DNA of 64,000 nucleotides from RAM1 sp050247515 (GTDB taxonomy: Bacteria > Pseudomonadota > Gammaproteobacteria > Burkholderiales > Burkholderiaceae_C), in assembly GCA_050247515.1 (NCBI GenBank), contig JBFWUB010000012.1, positions 70,675-134,674 on the forward strand, given 5' to 3'. Below, in pieces: positions 43,437 through 52,471 of the stretch (the stretch's first letter is position 1; each line of letters starts with the position of its first letter). A program made the position numbers and the translations under genes. The notes under the pieces were generated by a model, which was not told where the DNA came from, searched no databases, and worked only from the letters and a program-made list of their open reading frames with translations.

Positions 43437-43537
43437 CCCCGGAATGAAAATTCCTAGGGATTTCCCCAGTAATTACCCGGAAAATCGAACCCCGGACGTA
43501 CTCATTCCCGGAAACATAACCGACTCATAAGACGGTT
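43437..43537. repeat. CCCGGAA triplet repeats and wide-spaced operator-like pair
   Basis: The 237-base gap between the second dctP and the third tetR holds three copies of CCCGGAA (43438, 43476, 43508), an imperfect GGAAT-N4-ATTCC palindrome at 43441-43454, and an AACCGAC-N6-GACGGTT pair at 43518-43537. The last has the two operator half-sites with a 6- instead of 2-base spacer. Function is unknown. Confidence 0.4.
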
Positions 43538-43589
43538 TTACGCAGAGGGGATCAAGGCAACCCACCGGCAGACTCGCATCGGCGCCCGG

Positions 43590-44204
43590 TCAGCGGTAGG
43601 CCGGCGGGTGATCGCCGCCTTCAAATCCGTTGAGGAACAGCTCGGTCAGCCGGTCTGCCAGCTCATGCGGCGTCATGCCGCCCTCCTTGCGGTACCAGCT
43701 GGCTGTGGAAATCATCGAGCCATACAGGAACAGCGCGTACGACGCGCGCTCGCGCCGTCGCCGCATGAGGTTCGGATTGATCTCGCTGAGCAGCTCCACC
43801 ACAAAGTCCAGCGCCCGCGCTTGCGCCAGCTTGATCTCCTGCTGCTGCAGTGGCGGCAGGAACTTGAGGTCGTTGGTCAGCACCATGTGCTCGTGGCGAT
43901 GCTCGGCGGCACGTTTGACCATGGCGCGTACCAGTTGAGACAGCCGCTCCTTCGGCGTTCCCGGCCCGTGCGCAATCTCCTCCAGCTCACCCACTGCGGT
44001 GGAAATGTGCTCGCTGATGATCACATGCAACAGCACTTCCTTGCTGGGGAAGTAGTGGTACAGCGCAGACTTGGACACATTGCACGCCGCCGCGATGTCT
44101 TGCAGCCGGGCGCTTTCGAAGCTGGCGCTGGCAAACAGCGTGGCTGCCTCTTCGAGGATCTTCTGGCGTTTGTCGTCGTGGTTGCTGGCAAGCGATCGGG
44201 CCAT
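43590..44204 (-). CDS. TetR-family transcriptional regulator 3
   Basis: A 204-residue TetR regulator. The helix-turn-helix reads LQDIAAACNVSKSALYHYFPSKEVLLHV near 34-61 and the ligand domain carries LTNDLKFLPPLQQQ near 107 and STASWYRKEGG near 170, matching regulators 1 and 2. ATG at 44204 begins MARSLASNHD. It is the last gene of the long leftward operon that starts with Rieske copy 2, so it would be co-induced with that pathway. Operator E lies downstream, in front of the TRAP genes. Confidence 0.9.
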   Translation of the reverse strand: MARSLASNHDDKRQKILEEAATLFASASFESARLQDIAAACNVSKSALYHYFPSKEVLLHVIISEHISTAVGELEEIAHGPGTPKERLSQLVRAMVKRAAEHRHEHMVLTNDLKFLPPLQQQEIKLAQARALDFVVELLSEINPNLMRRRRERASYALFLYGSMISTASWYRKEGGMTPHELADRLTELFLNGFEGGDHPPAYR

Positions 44205-44244
44205 CGTGTTCCGGTACTGGGTTGAACCGGGTATTCTGATGCAA

Positions 44245-45465
44245 CTACCAGGCAACCACGCCCCGGTCACACAGGCGTCCATACTGCGCTTGCGTCACGC
44301 CCAGCAGTTGTGACAGCACCTCACCAGTGTGCTGCCCCAGCATGGGCGCAGCACCCGCCGGCAGGCGCTGCATACCCGAGAAGTTCAAAGGCAGACCCGC
44401 CGCCAAGTACTTCCCCACCCCCGGCTGATCGATCGTCCTGAACAACGGGTTAGCCGGCGAGCAGGCTTCGTCCTGCGTCACCAGCTGAGTAAGGGTCTGG
44501 TACTTGCCCCAGCAGGCGCCGTGCTTCGTCAGCGCGGCTGCGGCATGCGCATAGCTGTGGCGGGCCATCCAGCCCTCCACCAGCACGCCGAGTTCCTTGC
44601 GGGCCTTGAAGCGGTGGCCTTCCAGGTTGAGGTTCAGGTCCAGCTGTTCGCCCAAGGCCCTCACCGCCTCGTTCAATCCCATGGCGTCGCAAATCGCCTG
44701 CCATTGCTTCAAGGTCAGGCCCACGATGATCACGCGTTCGCCGTCTGCTGTCTTGAAGTCGCGGCCAAATGCGCCGAACAGCTCGTTGCCGTGGCGCTCG
44801 CGCTGGTGACCGAGCTGGGCCTCGGCGATGAGGCCCAGGTGGCTCACGACGGCGAGTGCCACATCTTCGAGCGGCAGCCTCACATGCTGGCCCCGGCCAG
44901 TTTTCAGCCGGTGGCGTTCGGCGGCCAGCAGGCCGACTGCCGCCATCTGGCCCGTGATGAGGTCCCAGGCGGGCAGCACGTGGTTGACCGCTTCCTGATG
45001 GACCGCTCCACGCTCATCGCCCGTGATGTACGGGATGCCCACGCGTGAATTGATGGTGTAGTCCACCGCCGAGCCGCCGTGCCGGTCGCCCTGCACGGTG
45101 AGCTGGATCAGGTCCTCGCGCTTCTCCTTGAGCTTTTCGTGGTCAAGCCAGCCGCGCGCCGGAAAGTTGGTCAGCAAAATGCCGGCGTCTTCACCCGGTG
45201 CCGTGATAAGCGCCATGGCGATTTCGCGGCCTTCGGGTTGGCCCAGGTCCAGCGTCACGGACCGTTTGGACTTGTTCAGGCCGCACCAGAAGAGGCTGAC
45301 GTCATCGTGCGTCACCGGCCACCGCTTGTAGTCGAGCCCGCCGCCCAAAGTGTCGATGCGGATCACATCGGCACCCATCTGCGCCAAAGTCATGCCGCCC
45401 AGCGGCGCCGCCACGAATGCCGCGGCCTCCACCACGCGCATGCCCGCCAGGATCGCATCACTCAT
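44245..45465 (-). CDS. mct: 2-Methylfumaryl-CoA (mesaconyl-CoA) isomerase, CaiB/BaiF family
   Basis: A 406-residue CaiB/BaiF protein closely matching mesaconyl-C1-CoA:C4-CoA isomerases. It has VVEAAAFVAAPLGGMTLAQ near 11-29, GGGLDYKRWPVT near 42, SVTLDLGQPEGRE near 69, GDRHGGSAVDYT near 126 and the conserved Asp in LPAWDLITGQM near 170. These enzymes move CoA intramolecularly from the C1 to the C4 carboxyl of mesaconate. The methylsuccinyl-CoA dehydrogenase-like gene lies two bases upstream and a mesaconyl-C4-CoA hydratase-like gene two genes further, which supports the assignment strongly. GGGGA precedes the ATG. Confidence 0.85.
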   Translation of the reverse strand: MSDAILAGMRVVEAAAFVAAPLGGMTLAQMGADVIRIDTLGGGLDYKRWPVTHDDVSLFWCGLNKSKRSVTLDLGQPEGREIAMALITAPGEDAGILLTNFPARGWLDHEKLKEKREDLIQLTVQGDRHGGSAVDYTINSRVGIPYITGDERGAVHQEAVNHVLPAWDLITGQMAAVGLLAAERHRLKTGRGQHVRLPLEDVALAVVSHLGLIAEAQLGHQRERHGNELFGAFGRDFKTADGERVIIVGLTLKQWQAICDAMGLNEAVRALGEQLDLNLNLEGHRFKARKELGVLVEGWMARHSYAHAAAALTKHGACWGKYQTLTQLVTQDEACSPANPLFRTIDQPGVGKYLAAGLPLNFSGMQRLPAGAAPMLGQHTGEVLSQLLGVTQAQYGRLCDRGVVAW

Positions 45466-45466
45466 G

Positions 45467-47149
45467 TTATTCCCCTGCGCCCTGCAGTCCCAGGGCACGT
45501 TCCATCAGGCTGCGTGCAATCACCTTGAGCGCCAGCGTTTCTTCCGCGCCCTCGAAGATGGACAACACGCGCGCATCCACAAAGTAGCGGCTTACGGCCG
45601 TTTCCTCGGCATACCCCATGCCGCCGTGTAGCTGCAGCGCCTCGCGGGTGACGAGTTCGGCTGAACGGCAGGCCAGCAGCTTGACCAGGCTGGCCTCCAT
45701 GCGGCCATTGCCGGTATCCACAATGCCCGCCACGGTGTAGGCCAGCCACCGGCAAGCGGCCAGGCGCGCGGCCATGCGTGCCAGCTTGGCCTGCGTAAGT
45801 GCAAACCCGCCCAGCGGTGCACCGAATACCTGGCGGTCGCCGGTGTAGCGGATGGCTGCACGCAATGCGGCGCGCATCACGCCGCAGGCGCGCGCGGCAG
45901 TCTGCATGCGACCACCCACCATGCCGGCCATGGTGAAGTAAAAGCCCTTGCCGAGGCCCGCCTCGCCACCAATCACATTGGCATCGGGCACAAAAAAGTC
46001 CTCGAACGCCAGGTCAAATGAATGCATGCCGCGGTAGCCGATGGTCGGGATGGCCCGGCCTGTGAGCTTGCCACCACCGTCTTGCTGGTACGTGAACTCG
46101 TGGGTGTCGTACGAAGGCTTTTCAACCAGCAGCAGGCTCAGGCCCTTGTGGCCCAGCGCACGGTCGGGGTTTGTGCGCGTGACCACCATCAACACGCCCG
46201 CCTTGCCGGCAAAGGTGCACCAGGTCTTGGCGCCGTTGAGCACCCAGCCGCCGGGCACCTGCGTGCCCTTGAGGCCCAGCGCGGCCACGTCGGAGCCATA
46301 GTCGGGCTCGGTGATGGCAATCGCACACAGCGGGTCGCCTGCGGCCAGCCGGGGCAGCCAGTGCGCCTTTTGCGCCTCGGTGCCACCAGACATGAGGGCG
46401 CGGCTCAGGATTTCGGGGCGGGTGATCAGGCTGCCGGCCGCGGCCAGCGACGCCTCGGACAGGGCCTCGGTCACCACCACCATCAGCAGGGTGTCGTCGT
46501 ACTCATCAGGGCCGCTGCCGCCGAACTTCTCGGGAATCGCCAGGCCAAACACCCCCATCTCGCGCATGGGCTGCAACAGCGACTCCGGCACCGTGAGGTC
46601 ATGCCGGTGGATGGCCTCGGCCTGCGGCGCCACCACTTCGGCGGCGAAACGCCGGAAGGCGTCCTGGGCCTGTGCATGCTGCCCGTCCAGCACAGGCGCA
46701 CCCACATCGTCATCGCCTTGTGCCACGGCACGACCGGTGGCCTCCAGCGCGGGGGCACCGCCGGCTTCGCGCCGCAAGGTGATCCACGCTGCACTGTCAC
46801 GCACCCCGCGCAGCGCGACGGCGTCCAGGCCGGCCTCGGCGCACACCGTCTCCAGCCGGTCGATCACCGAGATGACGGCGTCCACCGTGAAGACCAGCGC
46901 CAGCTGCGCCTGCAGCACGGGCGAGCCAGGCGTCACTGCCGCCACGCTGGTTTCAGCCGCCAGCAGCTCGGCACCGGCCCAGGCCAGCTCGAAGCTGGCC
47001 ACCTGCTTTTCATCGAGCAGGCGGCTGACCAGCCGGCCCTGGCTGGCACAGGCCTGCGCGAGTGCGGCCACGCCGGCGTCGAATACAGGGCGCAGCGCCG
47101 CGAGCACCTCGCGGGCCGCGTGCAGCTGCTGCTTGATCGTGTCGTCCAT
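45467..47149 (-). CDS. mcd: Methylsuccinyl-CoA dehydrogenase-like acyl-CoA dehydrogenase
   Basis: A 560-residue acyl-CoA dehydrogenase, about 170 residues longer than normal. The helical N-terminal extension (residues 1-160) is characteristic of (2S)-methylsuccinyl-CoA dehydrogenase. The core has IPEKFGGSG near 208, AITEPDYGSDVAALGLKG near 278, NGAKTWCTFAGKAG near 308 and the catalytic Glu in SIFEGAEETLALK near 535. It would convert methylsuccinyl-CoA to mesaconyl-CoA with ETF as acceptor. The next gene, two bases away, encodes a mesaconyl-CoA isomerase, an arrangement that fits the function well. Substrate specificity still needs proof. Confidence 0.82.
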   Translation of the reverse strand: MDDTIKQQLHAAREVLAALRPVFDAGVAALAQACASQGRLVSRLLDEKQVASFELAWAGAELLAAETSVAAVTPGSPVLQAQLALVFTVDAVISVIDRLETVCAEAGLDAVALRGVRDSAAWITLRREAGGAPALEATGRAVAQGDDDVGAPVLDGQHAQAQDAFRRFAAEVVAPQAEAIHRHDLTVPESLLQPMREMGVFGLAIPEKFGGSGPDEYDDTLLMVVVTEALSEASLAAAGSLITRPEILSRALMSGGTEAQKAHWLPRLAAGDPLCAIAITEPDYGSDVAALGLKGTQVPGGWVLNGAKTWCTFAGKAGVLMVVTRTNPDRALGHKGLSLLLVEKPSYDTHEFTYQQDGGGKLTGRAIPTIGYRGMHSFDLAFEDFFVPDANVIGGEAGLGKGFYFTMAGMVGGRMQTAARACGVMRAALRAAIRYTGDRQVFGAPLGGFALTQAKLARMAARLAACRWLAYTVAGIVDTGNGRMEASLVKLLACRSAELVTREALQLHGGMGYAEETAVSRYFVDARVLSIFEGAEETLALKVIARSLMERALGLQGAGE

Positions 47150-47164
47150 GCGGATGATCCTGGT

Positions 47165-48475
47165 TCAGGCAGTTACGCCGGCCAGCGCAGCCAGCGCCTT
47201 TTTCGCGGCCTCGCGCCCGGTGTAGGCACAAGCCTGGGTGCCGCCGTCGCCGTAGTCCTTGACGGCGTCACCCACATGCCACAGATTGGCCAGCGGCGTG
47301 TCCTGCGGCATGTCGTAGCCCGCGCACGAGCGCTGGGCTGGCCATTCACCGCGCATCACGCGCACCGACAGCATCTTGGCGTCCTTGAAACCAGGGAAGA
47401 TGTCGCGCAGGTCGGCCAGCGACTCCTCGATTTCCACCTTGTCGTCAAAGTCGCCGATGGCTGGGCGCGGCACGGCGTAGGCAACGTACTGGTACCAGCC
47501 TGCGGGCGCCAGCTCCGGGCAGGTGGCGGTGAGTTCACCCATGTTGCACAGGCGGCGCGTCTTGCCAAAGGTGATCAGGCCCGGCACGTCCAGCAGGCGT
47601 TCACGGGTGGCGAAATTGATGACGATGTTGGCCGCCGGCTGCGGCGTCGATTGGGCGCGCGCAATGTAGTCGGCGCCAAAGGCCTCGGCGCCGGGCAGCA
47701 GTGCCGTGGCCGTGGGGCCAATGTTGCTGATCACGACACCGGTCTGCACCCGCTTCGTTACCCCGCCGTGCTGGATGTCCAGCGCCGTGACGCGCCCGTC
47801 CTCGCAGTGCATTCCCACCACCGGGGCTTCCAGCCAGATGTCGCCGCCGCGCGCGCGGATGCCGGCGCCCAGGTCATCCCAAAGGCCCACAGTACCCCGT
47901 GGGCAAAGGCCAAAGCGCTTGAATGCGCCCTTTTGCGCAAAGTACACCAGGAAGGCGCGAGCGGGCAGCTCGTCTGCGTTGGCTGCGAAGATCGCCGCGC
48001 ACAGGTTGCGAAAGATCGCGTGCACGGTTTCATTGGTGGTGTATTGCTCCAGCCACTGGCGGGTGGTCAGCTTGGCCTCGGGCAGGTCGCCGGCGCGTGC
48101 ATCGGCAAACTTCGCACCGATCTTGGCGGCCTGCTTGGTAAAGGTGCCCAACAGCATCCCCCAGCCCCCCTTGGCCACGTTGATGACCTTGCCGTCGATG
48201 TAGAACACGGTCGCCGGGTTCGGCTCGCGGATGTCCAGCGGCACACCCAGCATGTCGAAGGTTTCCTCGAAGATGCCGCCGCGCTCGATCGCAATGGCGC
48301 CGATGTTCACGATGTGGCCGTCAATGATTTCGCTGGAAGCGCGCCCGCCCAGGCGGTTCAGCCGCTCCACCAGCAGCACCTTCTTGCCGGCGGCCGTCAG
48401 GCGTGCCGCTGCGCTCATGCCGCCGGCGCCGGCGCCGATGACCACCGCGTCGTAGCGGGCAGTGTTTGCATTCAT
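47165..48475 (-). CDS. FAD/NAD(P)-dependent oxidoreductase, phytoene-desaturase-like
   Basis: A 436-residue flavoprotein of the amine oxidase/phytoene desaturase superfamily. The FAD motif VVIGAGAGGMSAAARL is near 10-25, then NRLGGRASSE near 40. The C-terminal FAD loop LWHVGDAVKDYGDGGTQAC lies near 395. Members oxidise or desaturate carbon-carbon bonds, or act as quinone-linked dehydrogenases. Its role between the methylsuccinyl-CoA dehydrogenase and hydratase genes is unclear. GGAGAT precedes the ATG at 48475; the longer upstream frame has no family similarity. Confidence 0.82.
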   Translation of the reverse strand: MNANTARYDAVVIGAGAGGMSAAARLTAAGKKVLLVERLNRLGGRASSEIIDGHIVNIGAIAIERGGIFEETFDMLGVPLDIREPNPATVFYIDGKVINVAKGGWGMLLGTFTKQAAKIGAKFADARAGDLPEAKLTTRQWLEQYTTNETVHAIFRNLCAAIFAANADELPARAFLVYFAQKGAFKRFGLCPRGTVGLWDDLGAGIRARGGDIWLEAPVVGMHCEDGRVTALDIQHGGVTKRVQTGVVISNIGPTATALLPGAEAFGADYIARAQSTPQPAANIVINFATRERLLDVPGLITFGKTRRLCNMGELTATCPELAPAGWYQYVAYAVPRPAIGDFDDKVEIEESLADLRDIFPGFKDAKMLSVRVMRGEWPAQRSCAGYDMPQDTPLANLWHVGDAVKDYGDGGTQACAYTGREAAKKALAALAGVTA

Positions 48476-48513
48476 AAAATGATCTCCTGGGTTTGGTCGT
48501 TTTTTGGGGAGCC

Positions 48514-49380
48514 TCAGGCAAATGCCGCCGAGGCCTTCATGCCGGTAAAGCCTTCGGCGTCGCTCGTCCAGAGTTCTGCGCCTGCGGCTATGGGTGTGCC
48601 GCACACGCGCAGCGCCTGCCCATCAAAAGACGGGCGCATTGCGCGAAATGAAAATCCGTTGATCGCCGCACCGGGACGCTCGCGCTGCACCAGATCCAGA
48701 AGCAGAGTGGCCAGCAGCGGGCCGTGTACCACGAGCGCGGGGTAGAACTCCACCTGCGTGGCGTAGTCACGGTCGTAATGGATGCGGTGGCCGTTGTAGG
48801 TGAGCGCCGAAAACCGGAACAGCAGCGCCGGGTCGGGCACCAGCGCATGCTCCCAAGGGGGCGCGGCGGGCGCGCGCTCGCCCGGCGGCAACGGCGCGGG
48901 TGCGGTGGGCGCGTCGCGGTAGACGATGTTTTGCTCCTCGGCAATGCAGGTGTTTCCGTCCTGGCTTACCACATGGTCAACGGTCACGAACACCAGCGGT
49001 CCGGTCTTGCCTTCTTTCAGGTCGACGCTGCGAACAGTGGACACCTTTTGCGCCGTGCGCCCGATCAGCAGCGGCGCATGCACCTGCAGGCGCCCCGCGG
49101 CCCACATGCGCCGCGGCAGCGGCACGGGCGGCAGGAAGCCGCCACGCAGCGGGTGGCCGTCTGCACCGATAGCCGCGCGTGCAGGCGCATCCAGGAAATA
49201 AAGCCAGTGCCAAGGCAGCGGCAGGGCGTCGCCCTCACCGGGTGCGGTGGAGCGGTCCAGCAGACCCGCCAGCGCGCGCGCGGGAAACGGGTCGATGGCC
49301 TGCGTCATGACCTGCTCGCGGCCCACCCAGCCCCGCAGGTGCGCCACGTCGATGACCGGCGCCGCCGGTGCGGCGTTCAC
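48514..49380 (-). CDS. MaoC/HTD2-like hydratase (mesaconyl-C4-CoA hydratase candidate)
   Basis: A 288-residue double hot-dog protein. Family features are PFPARALAGLLDRS near 33, GGFLPPVPLPRRMWAAGRLQ near 82 and the hydratase active-site segment ALTYNGHRIHYDRDYA near 195, with HGPLLATLLLDL near 222. Homologues include mesaconyl-C4-CoA hydratase, which makes citramalyl-CoA, and fungal HTD2. Here it lies three genes from the mesaconyl-CoA isomerase. The start is a GTG at 49380 whose GTGA overlaps the upstream dehydrogenase stop; an ATG lies about 24 codons later. Confidence 0.78.
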   Translation of the reverse strand: MNAAPAAPVIDVAHLRGWVGREQVMTQAIDPFPARALAGLLDRSTAPGEGDALPLPWHWLYFLDAPARAAIGADGHPLRGGFLPPVPLPRRMWAAGRLQVHAPLLIGRTAQKVSTVRSVDLKEGKTGPLVFVTVDHVVSQDGNTCIAEEQNIVYRDAPTAPAPLPPGERAPAAPPWEHALVPDPALLFRFSALTYNGHRIHYDRDYATQVEFYPALVVHGPLLATLLLDLVQRERPGAAINGFSFRAMRPSFDGQALRVCGTPIAAGAELWTSDAEGFTGMKASAAFA

Positions 49381-50888
49381 CGCTGTGCCTCCGGCGTGAG
49401 CAGCGGCAACCCCAACGCCACGCGGCGCGCGAGCCAGGGGCTGGCGCGGTAGCGTGGGTCGCCGGTGGCGTCCTGCTGCGCGCGCAGGATCGCCAGGATG
49501 CGGGCCGGGCCGATGCGGTCGCCCCATGCCAGCGGGCCGTGCGGGTACCCCAGGCCCAGCTTCACCGAGTCTTCCAAGTCGGCCACGCTGGCAATGCCGC
49601 GCTGCACGATGTTGGCCGCAATGTTGACGATGGTGGCCATGACGCGCTGCGCGATGAAGCCGCAAGAGTCGTTGATCACCGTGACCGCGACACCATCGCT
49701 GGACAGCAGCGCATGTGCCAGGTCACGCGCGCCAGGCGCCGTGACGGTGGTGAGCATCAGCGTGCGGCGCAGCTCCAGCGGCGTGACGGGATCCACTGCC
49801 ACGGTGCGCGCCGGGTCCAGCCCGAGCGACAGCGCCGTGCTGGTGGCGTCCATGCCCCAGGGTTGCACAATGCAAAGGTCGGCGTCGCAGCCGCGGTTCA
49901 TGACCGCCAGGCCGGCACGCACGGCCAGCGCCTTCAGCACATCGGCCTGCTGCGCATGCTGATCCACCCACACGCTTTGCCCTGCCGCAAGCGCCGGCAC
50001 GGCGCGCGCTGGCGGGCGCTGCGGCTTGCTGTCGACGTAGCGGTACCAACCCTCCCCGCTCTTACGCCCGAACAGGCCAGCGGCCACACGCGGCGGCACC
50101 AGTGACGACGGGCGAAAACGCGGCTCCTGGTGGAACTGTTCGTAGATCGACGCCATCACCCGCGACGAAACATCCAGACCGGTCAGGTCCAGCAGCTCGA
50201 ACGGGCCCATGCGAAAGCCCATGGCGTCGCGCAGTACGTCGTCCACATCGGCCGGGGTGGCCACCTGTTCCTCGACCACCCGCAGGCCTTCGGTGTACAG
50301 GCCTCGGCCTGCGTGGTTGACCAGAAAACCGGGCTGGTCAGCGGTGACCACCGCGCGGTGGCCTGTGCCTTCGGTGATGTCCTTGAGGAGTTGCACCGTG
50401 GCCGGTGCGGTGCGCACGGCGGCGATGACTTCGGCCACTTTCATCAGCGGAACCGGGTTGAAAAAATGCAGGCCCGCCACGCGTTCCGGACGGGCACAAC
50501 CCGCCGCGATCTCGGACACCGTCAGCGACGAAGTGTTGGTTGCAAGTACAGCGTCTTCTCCGAGGATGCCTTCGAGGGCGCGGAACAGATCGCGCTTGAC
50601 GCCCAGGTCCTCCACGATGGCCTCGACCACGACGGCGCAGCCGGCCAGCGCGCCCAGATCCGGCGCGGCGCTGATGCCGGCGCGGATGCGCTCGAACGCA
50701 TCCACCGCCAGCCGGCCCTTGTCCACGTTGCGCTGGAGCATGCCCACCACGTACGCCACGGCCGCGCCAGCCGCGCCGGGCTGTGCGTCGTAGATGCGCA
50801 CGGGGTGGCCCGCCTGCGCGTACAGCTGCGCAATGCCACGCCCCATGGTGCCGGCGCCTACTACGCCGATGGTGATCTTGTCGGTCAT
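49377..50888 (-). CDS. 3-Hydroxyacyl-CoA dehydrogenase
   Basis: A 503-residue enzyme with the NAD-binding start ITIGVVGAGTMGRGIAQLYAQAG near 5-27, catalytic-domain segments TNTSSLTVSEIAA near 118 and LHFFNPVPLMKVAEVI near 140, and a repeat of the 3HCDH C-terminal domain (residues about 180-280 and 400-495). The length matches the PaaC/PaaH-type two-C-domain group. It oxidises 3-hydroxyacyl-CoA to 3-ketoacyl-CoA with NAD+. ATG at 50888 follows the hydratase stop by one base. Confidence 0.92.
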   Translation of the reverse strand: MTDKITIGVVGAGTMGRGIAQLYAQAGHPVRIYDAQPGAAGAAVAYVVGMLQRNVDKGRLAVDAFERIRAGISAAPDLGALAGCAVVVEAIVEDLGVKRDLFRALEGILGEDAVLATNTSSLTVSEIAAGCARPERVAGLHFFNPVPLMKVAEVIAAVRTAPATVQLLKDITEGTGHRAVVTADQPGFLVNHAGRGLYTEGLRVVEEQVATPADVDDVLRDAMGFRMGPFELLDLTGLDVSSRVMASIYEQFHQEPRFRPSSLVPPRVAAGLFGRKSGEGWYRYVDSKPQRPPARAVPALAAGQSVWVDQHAQQADVLKALAVRAGLAVMNRGCDADLCIVQPWGMDATSTALSLGLDPARTVAVDPVTPLELRRTLMLTTVTAPGARDLAHALLSSDGVAVTVINDSCGFIAQRVMATIVNIAANIVQRGIASVADLEDSVKLGLGYPHGPLAWGDRIGPARILAILRAQQDATGDPRYRASPWLARRVALGLPLLTPEAQR

Positions 50889-50889
50889 C

Positions 50890-51681
50890 CTAGGAACCCT
50901 TGAATTGCGGCTTGCGTTTGTCCAGGAAGGCACGCATGCCTTCGGTCTTGTCGGCGGTGTCAAATAGCAGCAGGAACTCGCGGCTCTCCAGCGCCAGCGC
51001 GGCGTCCAGCGGCAAGTCGGCTCCCTGTCGAAGCACGCGCCGCGTGGCGGCCACAGCCTTGGGCGGCATGCGTGCAGCCTTGGCCGCAAGTGCCAGTGCA
51101 CGCGTGAGTGTCTGCCCTGGGTCAGCCATCTCAGCCACCAAGCCGAGCTGGAAAGCCCGCGCTCCGGTTAGCTGTTCACCAGTTAGCAGCATCATGCTGG
51201 CGACCTGCTTACCCAGACTGCGCACCAGCCGTTGGGTTCCGCCCGCGCCCGGCATGATGCCCACTGCTAATTCTGGCTGTCCGAAACGGGCGGTTTCATC
51301 GGCAACGATGAAGTCGCACATCAGCGCAAGTTCGCACCCTGCGCCCAGCGCAAAACCACTCACGGCCGCAACAACGGGCTTGCGACAGTTCGCAACAGGC
51401 GCCCAGTAGCTGCCAAGGTCAATGTCGGCTACATCTTGTGCGCCCTTGTCTACCAGCAGATTGAGGTCGGCGCCGGCAGCGAAGACAGACTCGCTGCCGG
51501 TGATCACGATACAGCCAACATCACTGTCGCGATCAAGCACACTGACAGCATTTGCAATCGCGGCCCGCATGGAAAGGTCGAGCGCATTCCGTTTTTCGGG
51601 TCGGTTCAGTGTCACGACACCCACAGCCCCGTCCCGATGCACAAGCACGGGCACGGGCACGGTCTCGAGTTCATCCGTCAC
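50890..51681 (-). CDS. Enoyl-CoA hydratase
   Basis: A 263-residue crotonase with both catalytic glutamates: GAGCELALMCDF near 112-123 and FGQPELAVGIMPGAGGTQRL near 133-152. It has the oxyanion segment FAAGADLNLL near 66. Of the four crotonase-fold proteins in the window only this one has the classical hydratase residues, so it is the best candidate for the hydration step feeding the 3-hydroxyacyl-CoA dehydrogenase next door. GC content around here is lower than in the flanking operon genes. Confidence 0.9.
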   Translation of the reverse strand: MTDELETVPVPVLVHRDGAVGVVTLNRPEKRNALDLSMRAAIANAVSVLDRDSDVGCIVITGSESVFAAGADLNLLVDKGAQDVADIDLGSYWAPVANCRKPVVAAVSGFALGAGCELALMCDFIVADETARFGQPELAVGIMPGAGGTQRLVRSLGKQVASMMLLTGEQLTGARAFQLGLVAEMADPGQTLTRALALAAKAARMPPKAVAATRRVLRQGADLPLDAALALESREFLLLFDTADKTEGMRAFLDKRKPQFKGS

Positions 51682-52469
51682 AGGCCACCCCCTGCACGAA
51701 CAAAGTCAGGCTTTCGCTTTTCGCGAAACGCAGCGTAGCCTTCTTCAAAATCGTCGCCTAGCAGGCACACAGTCTGGTCTGATTCTTCTCTGGCAAGCTC
51801 CTCAGCAAGTGAACCGGAGACATTGTTGAGTCTTTGCTTCATTCGACTGAATGCATCCTGGGGCAGGCGAGCCAGTTCCGAGGCCTTGCGTACGGCCGCA
51901 TCCATAACTTCGGCGTCGGGAACCAATTCGTCGATCAACCCGATCCGCAAGGCCTCCTCACCCTCAATGGCTGCTCCGCTGGTTAGTATCCGGCGGGCAT
52001 TCCCTATTCCCACTCTGCGCGGTAGCGTCAGCAGTTGCCCCCAGTCGGGGACCAGACCTAGGCGAAGAAACGGAAACAGGGCACGGGTGCCGGGCCCACC
52101 AACGATATGGTCTCCAAGCAGCGCAAGGCCGACCACAGCCCCCGCTGCGATGCCTTCCATTGCGCTGACAACCGGAAAGCGCGCGTCGGCGAGCATGCGG
52201 CACAACTCATGAATATGTTGCATCCTTGCGCGCGCGCCCTCTTCATCCAGCCCATGCATGCTGGGTACGTCGCCGCCGGCCGAAAATACGCCGCCAACGC
52301 CGCCAATGACGAGAGAGCGCGTTGAACCGTCATTCAGAATCCGCTGTAAATGACGGGTCAATTGATCCCTTACATCGAAGTCAATGGCATTTCGCTTGGA
52401 GGGTCTGTTGATGAGAAGTCGGGTAACCAGCGTCGAGGGTTGGTCAATCAGCACTGACTGTTCGCTCAT
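51678..52469 (-). CDS. Enoyl-CoA hydratase/isomerase family protein
   Basis: A 263-residue crotonase-fold protein. The oxyanion loop is GGVGGVFSAGGDVPSM near 54 and the active-site region GIAAGAVVGLALLGD near 100, followed by FPFLRLGLVPDWGQ near 125. Neither catalytic glutamate is present, and the VPD element recalls PaaG-type isomerases. A ring or double-bond isomerisation is plausible. The start overlaps the preceding frame by four bases. The coding sequence includes stretches near 50 percent GC (51721-51840), well below its operon neighbours. Confidence 0.85.
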   Translation of the reverse strand: MSEQSVLIDQPSTLVTRLLINRPSKRNAIDFDVRDQLTRHLQRILNDGSTRSLVIGGVGGVFSAGGDVPSMHGLDEEGARARMQHIHELCRMLADARFPVVSAMEGIAAGAVVGLALLGDHIVGGPGTRALFPFLRLGLVPDWGQLLTLPRRVGIGNARRILTSGAAIEGEEALRIGLIDELVPDAEVMDAAVRKASELARLPQDAFSRMKQRLNNVSGSLAEELAREESDQTVCLLGDDFEEGYAAFREKRKPDFVRAGGGL

Positions 52470-52471
52470 GG

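Noticed and set aside
43437..43537. CRISPR-like repeats
   Set aside because: The repeats are only seven bases long and irregularly spaced, and no cas genes are present.
46022..48745. A 907-codon open frame on the plus strand
   Set aside because: It lies antisense to the methylsuccinyl-CoA dehydrogenase-like and flavoprotein genes, is rich in His/Gln/Arg/Gly as expected for reverse frames of high-GC genes, and has no family similarity.
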